IMG/VR virus record: IMGVR_UViG_3300042924_004102
Location: 1-35,279 of that record
Length of the DNA stretch: 35,279 nt
Source: a virus
Strand: one strand, 5' to 3'
The notes beneath the pieces were generated by a model. It did no database searches. It saw only the letters and a program-made list of their open reading frames with translations, and was not told the DNA's origin. The position numbers and the translations under genes are program-made. The number at the start of each line of letters is the position of its first letter. The first letter of the stretch is position 1. Of the stretch, positions 11,898-18,899 are shown piece by piece.

Positions 11898-12122
11898 ATG
11901 ACCTCCACCCTGACATTCCACCTGCCAGACGACGCCGCCGAACATCGGGCCGCCGTCAATGGTATGGCCTACCGTCTCGCGCTGTCCGAGATTCGTGAAC
12001 AGATCCGGCAGAAGCTGAAGTACGGTCACCACTTCCAGTCCCCTGAGCTGGCGCTGGAATGGGCACACAAGATGGTAATCGACGTCTCCCAAGACGCACT
12101 GAACCCAGACGAGGTTCCCTGA
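11898..12122 (+). CDS. Conserved small phage protein, 'LPDD...KYG' type (74 aa)
   Basis: TLTFHLPDDAAEHRAAVNGM then ALSEIREQIRQKLKYG matches an uncharacterised phage family with 'F-LPED--E---A--G ... LR---KYG'. Function unknown. It lies 3 nt after P4 with no Shine-Dalgarno sequence and is followed by hairpins at 12131-12199. Confidence 0.65.
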   Translation: MTSTLTFHLPDDAAEHRAAVNGMAYRLALSEIREQIRQKLKYGHHFQSPELALEWAHKMVIDVSQDALNPDEVP

Positions 12123-12130
12123 ATCACCGG

Positions 12131-12199
12131 CCGAGGGTGTCCTCGGCTGTTCATGCCTGTCTCCGACGAGTGTCGGCGGCAGGTTTGAGCATTCAAACC
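12131..12199. promoter_or_regulatory. Three consecutive hairpins upstream of the MoxR gene
   Basis: CCGAGG-GTGT-CCTCGG (12131-12146); CCGAC-GAGT-GTCGG (12163-12176) extended by CCTG/CAGG (12156-12159, 12180-12183); GGTTTGA-GCAT-TCAAACC (12182-12199). The last two share bases. No T-tract follows any of them. Could insulate the preceding transcript or bind a protein. Confidence 0.45.
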
Positions 12200-12206
12200 A
12201 AACACT

Positions 12207-12221
12207 AGGTGTAAAACACCC
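12207..12221 (+). promoter_or_regulatory. Palindrome promoter/operator P5 (AGGTGTAAAACACCC)
   Basis: Ends 9 nt before the ATG at 12231 of the MoxR gene. TTCAAA (12193-12198, in the preceding hairpin) is 8 nt upstream where other copies have TTGAC. Leader after it is CATCAGTACT, without a Shine-Dalgarno site. Confidence 0.55.
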
Positions 12222-12230
12222 ATCAGTACT

Positions 12231-13220
12231 ATGAAGTCCTCCGAAATCATCAAGCGCATCGCAACCCTCATGCGTCACCGCAAGCCCTTCCTCCTTACGG
12301 GGTCTCCTGGGCTGGGCAAGACCGACTGCATCGTCGAGGCCGCCAAGCAGGCTGGTCTGCGATGTATCATCAGCCATCCTGTCGTGTCCGACCCGACCGA
12401 CTACAAGGGCATGCCCGCTATCGTCGATGGCAACGCCCACTTCCTGCCCTTCGGCGATCTCAACCAACTCATCGAGGCGGACAAGCCAACGCTCTTCTTC
12501 CTCGACGACATCGGACAGGCTCCGACTTCGGTGCAGGCCGCACTCATGCAGCTGATCCTCTGCCGCAAGGTCAATGGCCACGCCATCAGCGAGCACGTCA
12601 CCTTCGCGGCTGCCACCAACCGACGCAGCGACAAGGCGGGTGTCGGCACGTTCATCACGCCACTGCTCGATCGCTTCGACCAGATCTACGAGCTGGAGTT
12701 CGACTCCAACGACTGGGTCGGCTGGGCACTGCAGAATGGTCAGCCCGAACCGCTCATCGGCTTCGCTCGCTGGCGTCCCTCGCTCATCAGCGACTTCAAG
12801 CAGCCCAAGGACGACCTTTCCAAGTGCCCCACTCCTCGTTCGGTTGCCAAGCTGGGCGACCTCATCAACATCGGACTCGACGACTTCGACACCTACAAGT
12901 CGGCGTGCGGCGAGGGATTCGCGACTGAGTTCTCCGCCTTCCGCAAGACCCGCGACCATATGCCGGACATTGACGGCGTGCTCAAGGATCCGGACGGAAG
13001 CGACCTGCCCACTCGCCCCGATGTTCTCTACGCCACCGCTGCAGCGCTGGCCTTCCGCGTCACCGCAGGCAACTTCGGAAACGTCCTGAAGTACTCCGAG
13101 CGTATGTCCCCTGAGTTTCGGGTGATGCTGGTCCGCGACTGCATCGCCAAGTCCAAGGCGCTGGAATCCTCTCCAGCCCTCACCAAGTGGCTCATCAACA
13201 ACCAATCAGTAATCCTGTGA
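12231..13220 (+). CDS. MoxR-type AAA+ ATPase
   Basis: 329 residues. Walker A GSPGLGKTD (about 24-32), Walker B LFFLDD (about 88-93), sensor-1 region FAAATNR (about 125-131) with Arg/Asp PLLDRFD after it (about 144-150), the usual MoxR/BchI arginine-finger zone. MoxR proteins pair with VWA proteins as chaperones that load metal or remodel partners. The next gene is a VWA protein and is coupled by GTGA overlap, so the assignment is well supported. What the phage pair acts on is unknown. Confidence 0.8.
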   Translation: MKSSEIIKRIATLMRHRKPFLLTGSPGLGKTDCIVEAAKQAGLRCIISHPVVSDPTDYKGMPAIVDGNAHFLPFGDLNQLIEADKPTLFFLDDIGQAPTSVQAALMQLILCRKVNGHAISEHVTFAAATNRRSDKAGVGTFITPLLDRFDQIYELEFDSNDWVGWALQNGQPEPLIGFARWRPSLISDFKQPKDDLSKCPTPRSVAKLGDLINIGLDDFDTYKSACGEGFATEFSAFRKTRDHMPDIDGVLKDPDGSDLPTRPDVLYATAAALAFRVTAGNFGNVLKYSERMSPEFRVMLVRDCIAKSKALESSPALTKWLINNQSVIL

Positions 13221-14368
13221 AGAAGCATCCAATCATCGACAAGGCGTACGTCGCACTCGTCTGCGACCATCCCTTCTGGTCCACGCTGCTGCTCAACCTC
13301 GAGAAGGTTGTCGACACGTCAGCGACTATGTGGACCGATGGCAAGCGACTCGGGTACAACCCTGAGTTCTGCGAGAAGATCGGCAAGGAACAGACCATCG
13401 GCGTGCTCGCTCACGAGGCCGCCCATGTCTTCCTCAAGCACATGCTTCGGCGCAAGGATCGCGATCCGGTCCTGTGGAACATCGCCTGTGATCACGTGGT
13501 CAACGCGCTGATCCTCGACAGCGGACTCAAGCTTCCGGACGGGGCGATCCCACCTATTCGTGGCAAGACCGCTGAGGAAGTCTACGAGGGCCTGCTCCAG
13601 AAGCAGAAGCAACAACAGCAGCAGAGCGGACAAGGCCAAGGCGATCCGTCCAAGGATCAGCAGCAGGGCCAAGACTGGGGCGAGGTGCGTGATCAGAAGG
13701 GTGAGGATGGCGGAGAGCTTTCCGATTCCGAGAAGGCTGAGGCTGAGCGCGACGCCAACATCCTAATCCAGCAGGCTGCCACCGCTGCCAAGCGTGCTGG
13801 CAAGCTGCCAGCGGGTATGGACAAGATCATCGAGCAGGTGCTCGAGCCCAAGGTCGACTGGCGTGACGTGCTGCAGCGGTTCATCGGCGAGCGTGCTCGA
13901 TCCGACTACTCGTGGCAGCGACCCAATCCACGCTACTTCAATCGTGGCATCGTGCTCCCAAGTCTCGACAGCTATGGCATCGGCAAGGTGGTGCTGGCTG
14001 GTGACACGTCTGGTTCCATGACCAGCATTCTTCCACGTGTCTTCTCCGAGATCATCGCAGCACTCGAAGTCTACGAGGAGCAGCACACCCAAGGCATCAC
14101 CGTCCTGTGGTGCGACACACACCTGACAGAGCAGGTGGTCAACGACATCAGCGACCTCAAGCCTGTCGGCGGTGGCGGAACCGACTTCGCTCCTGTCTTT
14201 CGAGCGGTCAACGCACGTCACAACGATGCCAAGGCGGTCGTCTACATCACCGATGGCGAGTGCAGTTCATTCGGTGAGGAGCCTTCCTGTCCAGTCCTGT
14301 GGGCTCTGACCCAGAAGAATAGGCACTTCAAGCCACCCTTCGGCGAAGTCCTCGTGATCAACGAGTGA
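13217..14368 (+). CDS. VWA domain protein with zincin motif, MoxR partner
   Basis: 383 residues from a GTG overlapping the MoxR stop. The N-terminal domain has HEAAHVFLKHML (HExxH at 66-70), and SDSEKAEAERDANILIQQ in a Gln/Glu-rich linker (about 130-185). The C-terminal domain is a VWA fold with the MIDAS motif DTSGSMTS (Asp at about 263), plus later GGGGTDFAPV and VYITDGE metal-site segments. This matches the 'putative metallopeptidase/VWA-like' proteins encoded beside MoxR ATPases. Expected to work with the preceding ATPase; substrate not evident. Confidence 0.8.
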   Translation: MKKHPIIDKAYVALVCDHPFWSTLLLNLEKVVDTSATMWTDGKRLGYNPEFCEKIGKEQTIGVLAHEAAHVFLKHMLRRKDRDPVLWNIACDHVVNALILDSGLKLPDGAIPPIRGKTAEEVYEGLLQKQKQQQQQSGQGQGDPSKDQQQGQDWGEVRDQKGEDGGELSDSEKAEAERDANILIQQAATAAKRAGKLPAGMDKIIEQVLEPKVDWRDVLQRFIGERARSDYSWQRPNPRYFNRGIVLPSLDSYGIGKVVLAGDTSGSMTSILPRVFSEIIAALEVYEEQHTQGITVLWCDTHLTEQVVNDISDLKPVGGGGTDFAPVFRAVNARHNDAKAVVYITDGECSSFGEEPSCPVLWALTQKNRHFKPPFGEVLVINE

Positions 14369-14461
14369 CCACACACACGATCCATCAGTGCGATGCGCTG
14401 GTGGGTCGGAGTGTGGCCATGCGCCACTGTTCAACAACAACACCAAACACACACAAGTATC

Positions 14462-15307
14462 ATGCAACACGAGAAGTACCTGCTGGTATCGTTCCGCACC
14501 TCCAAGTGGTCGGCCCGTAAGTTCGACGCCAAGGCCACCGAGGAGGTCGCCGCAAACCACAACGCGACCGGAGACATCGGTCGGTTCAACAAGCTCTTGC
14601 TCAACAAGAGCGACATCAACCCAGTCAACGCCGCCTTCGCTGCCGCACGTCGCCAGCATGACGGGCTGACCCTTCCTTGGGACGATGACGGTGATCGTCT
14701 GCTCCCTTCCTGCAGGCTGATGGACTACCGCGCCAAGATGCAGCCGCATCTCACCGAGGTGGACAATCGCGTGGCCGATCTGCTCTCACGCTATCAGGAC
14801 CTGATCCACGTCCGCAGGATCGAGCTGAATGGATTGTTCGATCCGGCTGACTACCCAAGCGAGCAGCAGATGCGTGAGAAGTTCGCTCACAAGATCGAGA
14901 TCAAGCCTGTGCCTGCCAGCGAGGCGATCCGATTCGGCGACCCCAACATCGAGCGTGATCTGCGCGAGCAGTACGAGGAGATGATCAAGGAGCGCGTCGA
15001 GGATGCGCAGAAGGAGATCTGGTACCGGCTGATCGATCCGATCAAGCGGATGGTCGATGTGCTGTCCCGAGACGGTCGCGTCTACGAGTCCACCCACAAG
15101 GCAATCCTCGACATCGCCCGACTGGTTCCGCAGTACAACATCAATGGCGATCCCAAGCTGGACAAGGCTGCCAGCGACATCTACGCGCTGATGTCCAAGG
15201 TCAACGTCGACATCCTCCGCGACAGCGAAGCGATCAGAACCATAACCGCCGAGGCTGCTGGAGACATCCTCTCTCGGATGGACTCCAAGTATGCCGGAGC
15301 ATTCTAA
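14462..15307 (+). CDS. Third gene of the MoxR/VWA module (281 aa), unknown
   Basis: Not recognised, but it follows the MoxR and VWA genes. Mostly helical, with a central segment (REQYEEMIKERVEDAQKEIW then RLIDPIKRMVDVLSRDG) and an ending rich in Asp/Ala. The start is ambiguous: the ATG at 14462 follows AACACACACAAGTATC, and an in-frame ATG at 14393 follows CCATCAGTGCG; both fit the local leader style. I prefer 14462 because the extra residues (Gln/His-rich) look like translated leader. Confidence 0.65.
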   Translation: MQHEKYLLVSFRTSKWSARKFDAKATEEVAANHNATGDIGRFNKLLLNKSDINPVNAAFAAARRQHDGLTLPWDDDGDRLLPSCRLMDYRAKMQPHLTEVDNRVADLLSRYQDLIHVRRIELNGLFDPADYPSEQQMREKFAHKIEIKPVPASEAIRFGDPNIERDLREQYEEMIKERVEDAQKEIWYRLIDPIKRMVDVLSRDGRVYESTHKAILDIARLVPQYNINGDPKLDKAASDIYALMSKVNVDILRDSEAIRTITAEAAGDILSRMDSKYAGAF

Positions 15308-15316
15308 TGATCCTGC

Positions 15317-15418
15317 ATGACACCTGAGCTCACGCATCAAATCACCATCACCATCTACACCATACTGGCGATCATCGCCTGCATCATATGGATACTCAAC
15401 AACCACAGACCAAGATAG
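15317..15418 (+). CDS. 33-residue single-TM peptide
   Basis: MTPELTHQITITIYTILAII then ACIIWILNNHRPR: short polar start, one strong membrane helix, a basic end, which predicts an N-out topology. It overlaps the next gene's start (15388) by 31 nt. Possibly a second lysis or membrane-interaction peptide; I cannot assign it. Confidence 0.5.
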   Translation: MTPELTHQITITIYTILAIIACIIWILNNHRPR

Positions 15419-16080
15419 ACTGGGAGCGGTTCCACATCACCAAGATCGCGAGGTTCAATGGCTGCAAGGCCGCCTCTCCATCTGGCGTGGCCCGCTTCAT
15501 CAACAAGCGCAGGAACGCAATGGTCCTCGCTCGGATGCTCAATCGCCCATCAGCGCACAAGCTGACGCCGCTTCCGGATGAGCGCAGCAGTCTGTTTATG
15601 TCCCGACGATACACATCGCATCAGCTCTTCGATTCGCGATTGGAGTCGGCAGCAAGGACGGACTTCCTTATGCGCAACCCAAGGAAGCGGGTGGTTCATA
15701 CCATCAGCCCAACAGGTGATCACCACCACCACCTCCAATGCGGAACCTCTAGGGAGACCGATGGAAGATACTCAAAGGATGTGAACTGGATCAAATACCA
15801 CAGCGCAATCGACATCTTCGATTCTGGACGCGCCATAGTAATCAGATGCACAGGAAGGAACAAAATGCCCAAGCGACTGGAGCTGAGGCGCGCTGGCTTT
15901 TCGTTTAGGAAGCCTCTCTCACCATACGACTACCGAGTCTACTCGATCCAGCTGCATAGGCTAGACTGCGAGCCTCAGAATGGACTGATCGCAACACTGG
16001 GAGCCGACCACCTGTGGGATGACGACGCCCAGAAGAACATCGACCGGCTCTGCGCTGATGCGATCGGAGGTGCAGCATGA
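15388..16080 (+). CDS. Hypothetical protein (230 aa)
   Basis: Not recognised. Features are a His run (GDHHHHLQ, about 111-118), many Arg/Ser residues and a later WIKYHSAIDIFDSGRAIVIR stretch. It starts inside the TM-peptide frame and ends by ATGA overlap with the next gene. Its start is uncertain by about one in-frame Met. Confidence 0.55.
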   Translation: MDTQQPQTKIDWERFHITKIARFNGCKAASPSGVARFINKRRNAMVLARMLNRPSAHKLTPLPDERSSLFMSRRYTSHQLFDSRLESAARTDFLMRNPRKRVVHTISPTGDHHHHLQCGTSRETDGRYSKDVNWIKYHSAIDIFDSGRAIVIRCTGRNKMPKRLELRRAGFSFRKPLSPYDYRVYSIQLHRLDCEPQNGLIATLGADHLWDDDAQKNIDRLCADAIGGAA

Positions 16081-16409
16081 GAATGGCCGACAAGGATTCC
16101 GAAGACTACGCATACAACACAGCGTGCATTGCGCTCATGCTGGCAGGGAGGCTCAACAAGGAGCAAACATATGTCGGCATTGAATGGATCGGGTATGCCG
16201 CACTGGGCATGGCCGATGCCGAACGCATCTCCAGCGAAGGCCTTGGCCTGCTGAAGGTGGACTACGACAAGGTTCTGGATGAGGTGGTGGAGTACATCAG
16301 GGAGTCAGCAACTCAGCCGATCTCATCGTTGGATCTGAGAAGGAAGACCTACGACATCACAATCATCGCAGCGTGCAGGAAGAAGATCGCAGCCAACACA
16401 CAACCATGA
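16077..16409 (+). CDS. Tandem paralogue A (110 aa)
   Basis: Not recognised by name. YAYNTACIALMLAGRLN, then IGYAALGMADAERISSEG, and an ending LRRKTYDITIIAACRKK all align with the next gene, so the two are duplicates. The frame starts at 16077 by ATGA; a second ATG at 16083 is possible. Predicted mainly helical. Confidence 0.6.
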   Translation: MRMADKDSEDYAYNTACIALMLAGRLNKEQTYVGIEWIGYAALGMADAERISSEGLGLLKVDYDKVLDEVVEYIRESATQPISSLDLRRKTYDITIIAACRKKIAANTQP

Positions 16410-16729
16410 GCACATACACAGAAGACTACATTCACGACGCTTGTTTCAACGCAGCACAGCTTGCGTCACGAGTCGCAGAAAGAGCCGGATCCGTACAAGC
16501 TTCCGAGGCGATCGCAAGGGCGGCCTTGGGTATGACAGATGCCGAGTACACAGACGGATTCAAGTGGGGAGAGCGAGCATCATTCGACGACGTTGCTGAC
16601 AGCGTTTCAGAACAGATCGAGATCGTTTTAAGGAATCGTGATCTACCGACAACGTATAGAGAAATAAGACTACACGCTTACAACGCAACGTTGGCAGCCG
16701 CCGCATTCGGTGTGCTCCACAAGGATTGA
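16406..16729 (+). CDS. Tandem paralogue B (107 aa)
   Basis: Paralogue of the preceding gene: YIHDACFNAAQLASRV, IARAALGMTDAEYTDG and LHAYNATLAAAAFGVL align with it. The ATG at 16406 overlaps the upstream stop, after CCAACACACAACC. Unknown function. The next promoter begins inside its last codon. Confidence 0.6.
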   Translation: MSTYTEDYIHDACFNAAQLASRVAERAGSVQASEAIARAALGMTDAEYTDGFKWGERASFDDVADSVSEQIEIVLRNRDLPTTYREIRLHAYNATLAAAAFGVLHKD

Positions 16730-16757
16730 CTTGCAGTACCAATGGTGTAAAACACCT
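16726..16757 (+). promoter_or_regulatory. Palindrome promoter/operator P6 (TTGACT + TGGTGTAAAACACCT)
   Basis: TTGACT at 16726-16731 overlaps the preceding stop; 11 nt later the palindrome at 16743-16757. The centre TAAAAC (16748-16753) is 16 nt from the TTGACT, close to sigma70 spacing. The ATG at 16778 is 20 nt downstream after an A/C-rich leader. Confidence 0.65.
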
Positions 16758-16777
16758 CACACACAACCAATAGAACT

Positions 16778-17050
16778 ATGCTATCACCGAAGACACAGCA
16801 GGAGGTCAGCGAATGCGTGCGGGAGAAGATGACCAGCAACTTCGCAGACATGAAGATCCGCATCGAGCCGATGCGCGAGGCGCTCAGGAAGTTCGAGCAG
16901 GCGGTCAACGATCGCTCACTGGACGGCATGCATCACAGCTTGGCCGATCTCTCCAACACATCACTCAACTGCAGGGCTAGGCTCCAGTACATGCGTGGCA
17001 TCTGGGCCGTCCTCAGGAACGTTCGGGACAAGGACCCTATCGATGAATGA
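16778..17050 (+). CDS. Hypothetical helical protein (90 aa)
   Basis: Not recognised. Helical, with VREKMTSNFADMKIRIEPMR and LRKFEQAVNDRSLDGMHHSL. First gene after P6, ahead of the small TM peptide and recombinase; a regulatory or accessory role is possible but unproven. Confidence 0.6.
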   Translation: MLSPKTQQEVSECVREKMTSNFADMKIRIEPMREALRKFEQAVNDRSLDGMHHSLADLSNTSLNCRARLQYMRGIWAVLRNVRDKDPIDE

Positions 17051-17061
17051 AGGAGCTTCTC

Positions 17062-17145
17062 ATGCGGCTGTGGGACATCGCGCTGATCTTGTTAGAGATC
17101 GCAATCACGATGCTCATGCTCAGCCTCTTATCGATCTTCCAGTGA
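17062..17145 (+). CDS. 27-residue hydrophobic peptide before the recombinase
   Basis: MRLWDIALILLEIAITMLML then SLLSIFQ: almost wholly hydrophobic with two charged residues near the start. A perfect AAGGAG (17050-17055) lies 6 nt upstream. Its TGA (17143-17145) overlaps the GTG of the recombinase, so translation of the two is coupled. It may be a membrane peptide or a translational coupler; no function is known. Confidence 0.55.
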   Translation: MRLWDIALILLEIAITMLMLSLLSIFQ

Positions 17146-18317
17146 ACCCGATCGCAGGCAGATTCAAACCTGCATCCATCCCGTTCAACTCGGATCAGCT
17201 CGAGTCGCTGCTTCCGAAGTACTACGAGATGGACTTCGTCGGACTCACCTACAACACCATCTCGTTCAACAAGGAGGCGCTCAACCAGTTCCTCAAGTGG
17301 ATGCGGAAGGGTGGCTACGAGTCGGTCACAGTCGAGATGCTGCATGAGTACATCAAGTTCATGCAGGACCGGCACACCACGATGATGGCAACCAACAGGT
17401 GGGGTCGCGTGAAACGGTTCTTCCTGTGGATGGAGCGGCTTGGCTACATCGAGCGCAGCCCACATCACGTGGTCAGGAACAGGGTGACTGAGAACATCTC
17501 AAGTCACGTGCGACCGATGACTCTTGAGGAATACCTGAAGCTCAAGCAGGTCTCCGAAGGTCACTGGCTCAACTGGATCTACACGCTGGCTTGGAACAGC
17601 GGGATGGCCCTTGTCGACTGCTGCGCGCTGCGCTGGGGAGACATCAATATGGACCAGTGCTACATCAGCGTTCGCCGTAAGAAGAGCAAGGCCGCTGCGG
17701 TCATTCCATTCTCGCCATCAGACGAGCTTGGGAAGGCGATCGAGGCGATGGCTCAGGTGAAGCACGATCCGGATGACTTCGTGTGCCCAGAGGCTGGCGG
17801 CAGGCTGAGGGATGACACCAGAACCGGCCTGATCAGAAGGCTGTCTCTGAACATGTTCCGAAAGGCGGGCCTGTCCAAGGGCGTGTCGATCCACTCGATG
17901 CGCCGCTCATTCATCACGATGTTGGCCAACTCCAACATGAACACAGTGATGGCGTCGAAGATCAGCGGACACACCAGCCCGAAGATACTGGCTAGGTACG
18001 TGTTCCCAGACCCGAACGTCCTGAGGAAGGGCGTTGCTGAGGCCAAGGAGAAGTTCGGAATGGACAACTTCGCATACGTGGAGCCGTCCAATGTCCGAGT
18101 GAAGGGAAGATCCATAGCTTGGAAGCCCAACAGCCACTACATTGTGAAGAGCGGCAAGGGGCTGAAGCTTCCTGATGGAACACCCATCACATTTGTTTTC
18201 ACCTCCGCAGTAGCGGAAGGTAGAAAGGCGGTCGTCACACCCTGTGACATCGAGATGAACCCTGTGGGAAACCTGCAGATCATCGCCGACATCACTGATG
18301 TGCGACCGTTCGTATAA
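17142..18317 (+). CDS. Tyrosine recombinase (integrase-type), Arg I replaced
   Basis: 391 residues from a GTG that overlaps the TM-peptide stop. The N-terminal core-binding SAM-like domain (about 20-110) is followed by the catalytic domain: HSMRRSF with His251 and Arg254, GHTSPKILARY with His277 and Tyr286, and a beta-hairpin Lys (about 181-182). At the first catalytic Arg position the sequence reads NSGMALVDCCALRW, so Arg is Ala156. A further C-terminal domain of about 80 residues follows. Role: site-specific recombination, integration or dimer resolution; the Arg I change makes classical chemistry uncertain. No attachment site was found. Confidence 0.75.
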   Translation: MNPIAGRFKPASIPFNSDQLESLLPKYYEMDFVGLTYNTISFNKEALNQFLKWMRKGGYESVTVEMLHEYIKFMQDRHTTMMATNRWGRVKRFFLWMERLGYIERSPHHVVRNRVTENISSHVRPMTLEEYLKLKQVSEGHWLNWIYTLAWNSGMALVDCCALRWGDINMDQCYISVRRKKSKAAAVIPFSPSDELGKAIEAMAQVKHDPDDFVCPEAGGRLRDDTRTGLIRRLSLNMFRKAGLSKGVSIHSMRRSFITMLANSNMNTVMASKISGHTSPKILARYVFPDPNVLRKGVAEAKEKFGMDNFAYVEPSNVRVKGRSIAWKPNSHYIVKSGKGLKLPDGTPITFVFTSAVAEGRKAVVTPCDIEMNPVGNLQIIADITDVRPFV

Positions 18318-18345
18318 ACCAAGAACTAACAAACCAAGAACTAAC
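18316..18345 (+). repeat. Perfect 15-bp tandem repeat in the ssb leader
   Basis: AAACCAAGAACTAAC at 18316-18330 and 18331-18345, directly before the ATG at 18347. The first copy overlaps the recombinase stop. The leader has no Shine-Dalgarno site and no G/C stem. Confidence 0.75.
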
Positions 18346-18346
18346 A

Positions 18347-18778
18347 ATGGCATCGTTCAATCAAGTCACGCTGGTCGGCAATATGGTTCGTGATCCCGAG
18401 ATCCGTTCACTCCAGAACGGAACACAGATCGCGAAGTTCACGATCGGCGTAACCCGCAAGTGGCAGACCGAGAACGGGGAGAAGAAGGAAGAGGCAACGT
18501 TCATCGACATCGACACCTTCGGTAAGGTGGCAGCTGTCGTGGAGAAGTTCCTCCGCAAGGGTGATCCGGTCCTCGTCGAGGGTCGCCTCAAGATGGAGCA
18601 GTGGGAGAAGGACGGGCAGAAGCGCAGCAAGCTCATCGTTGTCGCCAACAGCCTGCAGTTGCTGGGCAAGCCTGTGGATACTGGAGTCCGCCAGCCGATC
18701 CAGAGTGAGCCGAGCGCGACCCCTGCTCGGATTCAGCCTCCTCTTCAGGCCCCAGTGCAGGATGACGTTCCGTTCTGA
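18347..18778 (+). CDS. ssb: Single-stranded DNA-binding protein
   Basis: 143 residues with the OB-fold SSB pattern: FNQVTLVGNMVRDPEIRSLQ, then AKFTIGVTRKW, then EKKEEATFIDIDTFGKVAAV, then FLRKGDPVLVEGRLKMEQW. A Pro/Gln-rich linker ends in the acidic DDVPF tip that in bacterial SSBs recruits partner proteins. It binds ssDNA at replication forks, matching the helicase at the left. It is preceded by the 15-bp tandem repeat. Confidence 0.92.
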   Translation: MASFNQVTLVGNMVRDPEIRSLQNGTQIAKFTIGVTRKWQTENGEKKEEATFIDIDTFGKVAAVVEKFLRKGDPVLVEGRLKMEQWEKDGQKRSKLIVVANSLQLLGKPVDTGVRQPIQSEPSATPARIQPPLQAPVQDDVPF

Positions 18779-18784
18779 TCGGAA

Positions 18785-18816
18785 TTGACACACACCAAGC
18801 TTGGTGTTAAACACCT
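18785..18816 (+). promoter_or_regulatory. Palindrome promoter/operator P7 (TTGACA + TGGTGTTAAACACCT)
   Basis: Consensus TTGACA (18785-18790), an 11-nt gap, then the palindrome at 18802-18816. TTAAAC (18807-18812) lies 16 nt after TTGACA. Unlike other copies it has a 60-nt leader with three hairpins before the next start. Confidence 0.65.
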
Positions 18817-18820
18817 CCTC

Positions 18821-18899
18821 GTCGTCGGGAGACGACAGTGAACGCGTGGTGAGTCTCGTCCGACCGTTTCGGATGGGTGACAGTCGGGAATAGACCGAC
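18821..18899 (+). promoter_or_regulatory. Three hairpins in the leader of the 18877 gene
   Basis: GTCGTC-GGGA-GACGAC (18821-18836), a GNRA-capped 6-bp stem; TCCGA-CCGTT-TCGGA (18859-18873); GTCGG with CCGAC (18883-18887, 18895-18899). The GTG start at 18877 sits between the second and third stems, so folding could limit initiation. Confidence 0.45.

Noticed and set aside
11346-13205. 619-residue open frame on the minus strand
   Set aside because: It is antisense to several well-supported plus-strand genes, including the MoxR ATPase, and its residue composition mirrors them with no recognisable motif.
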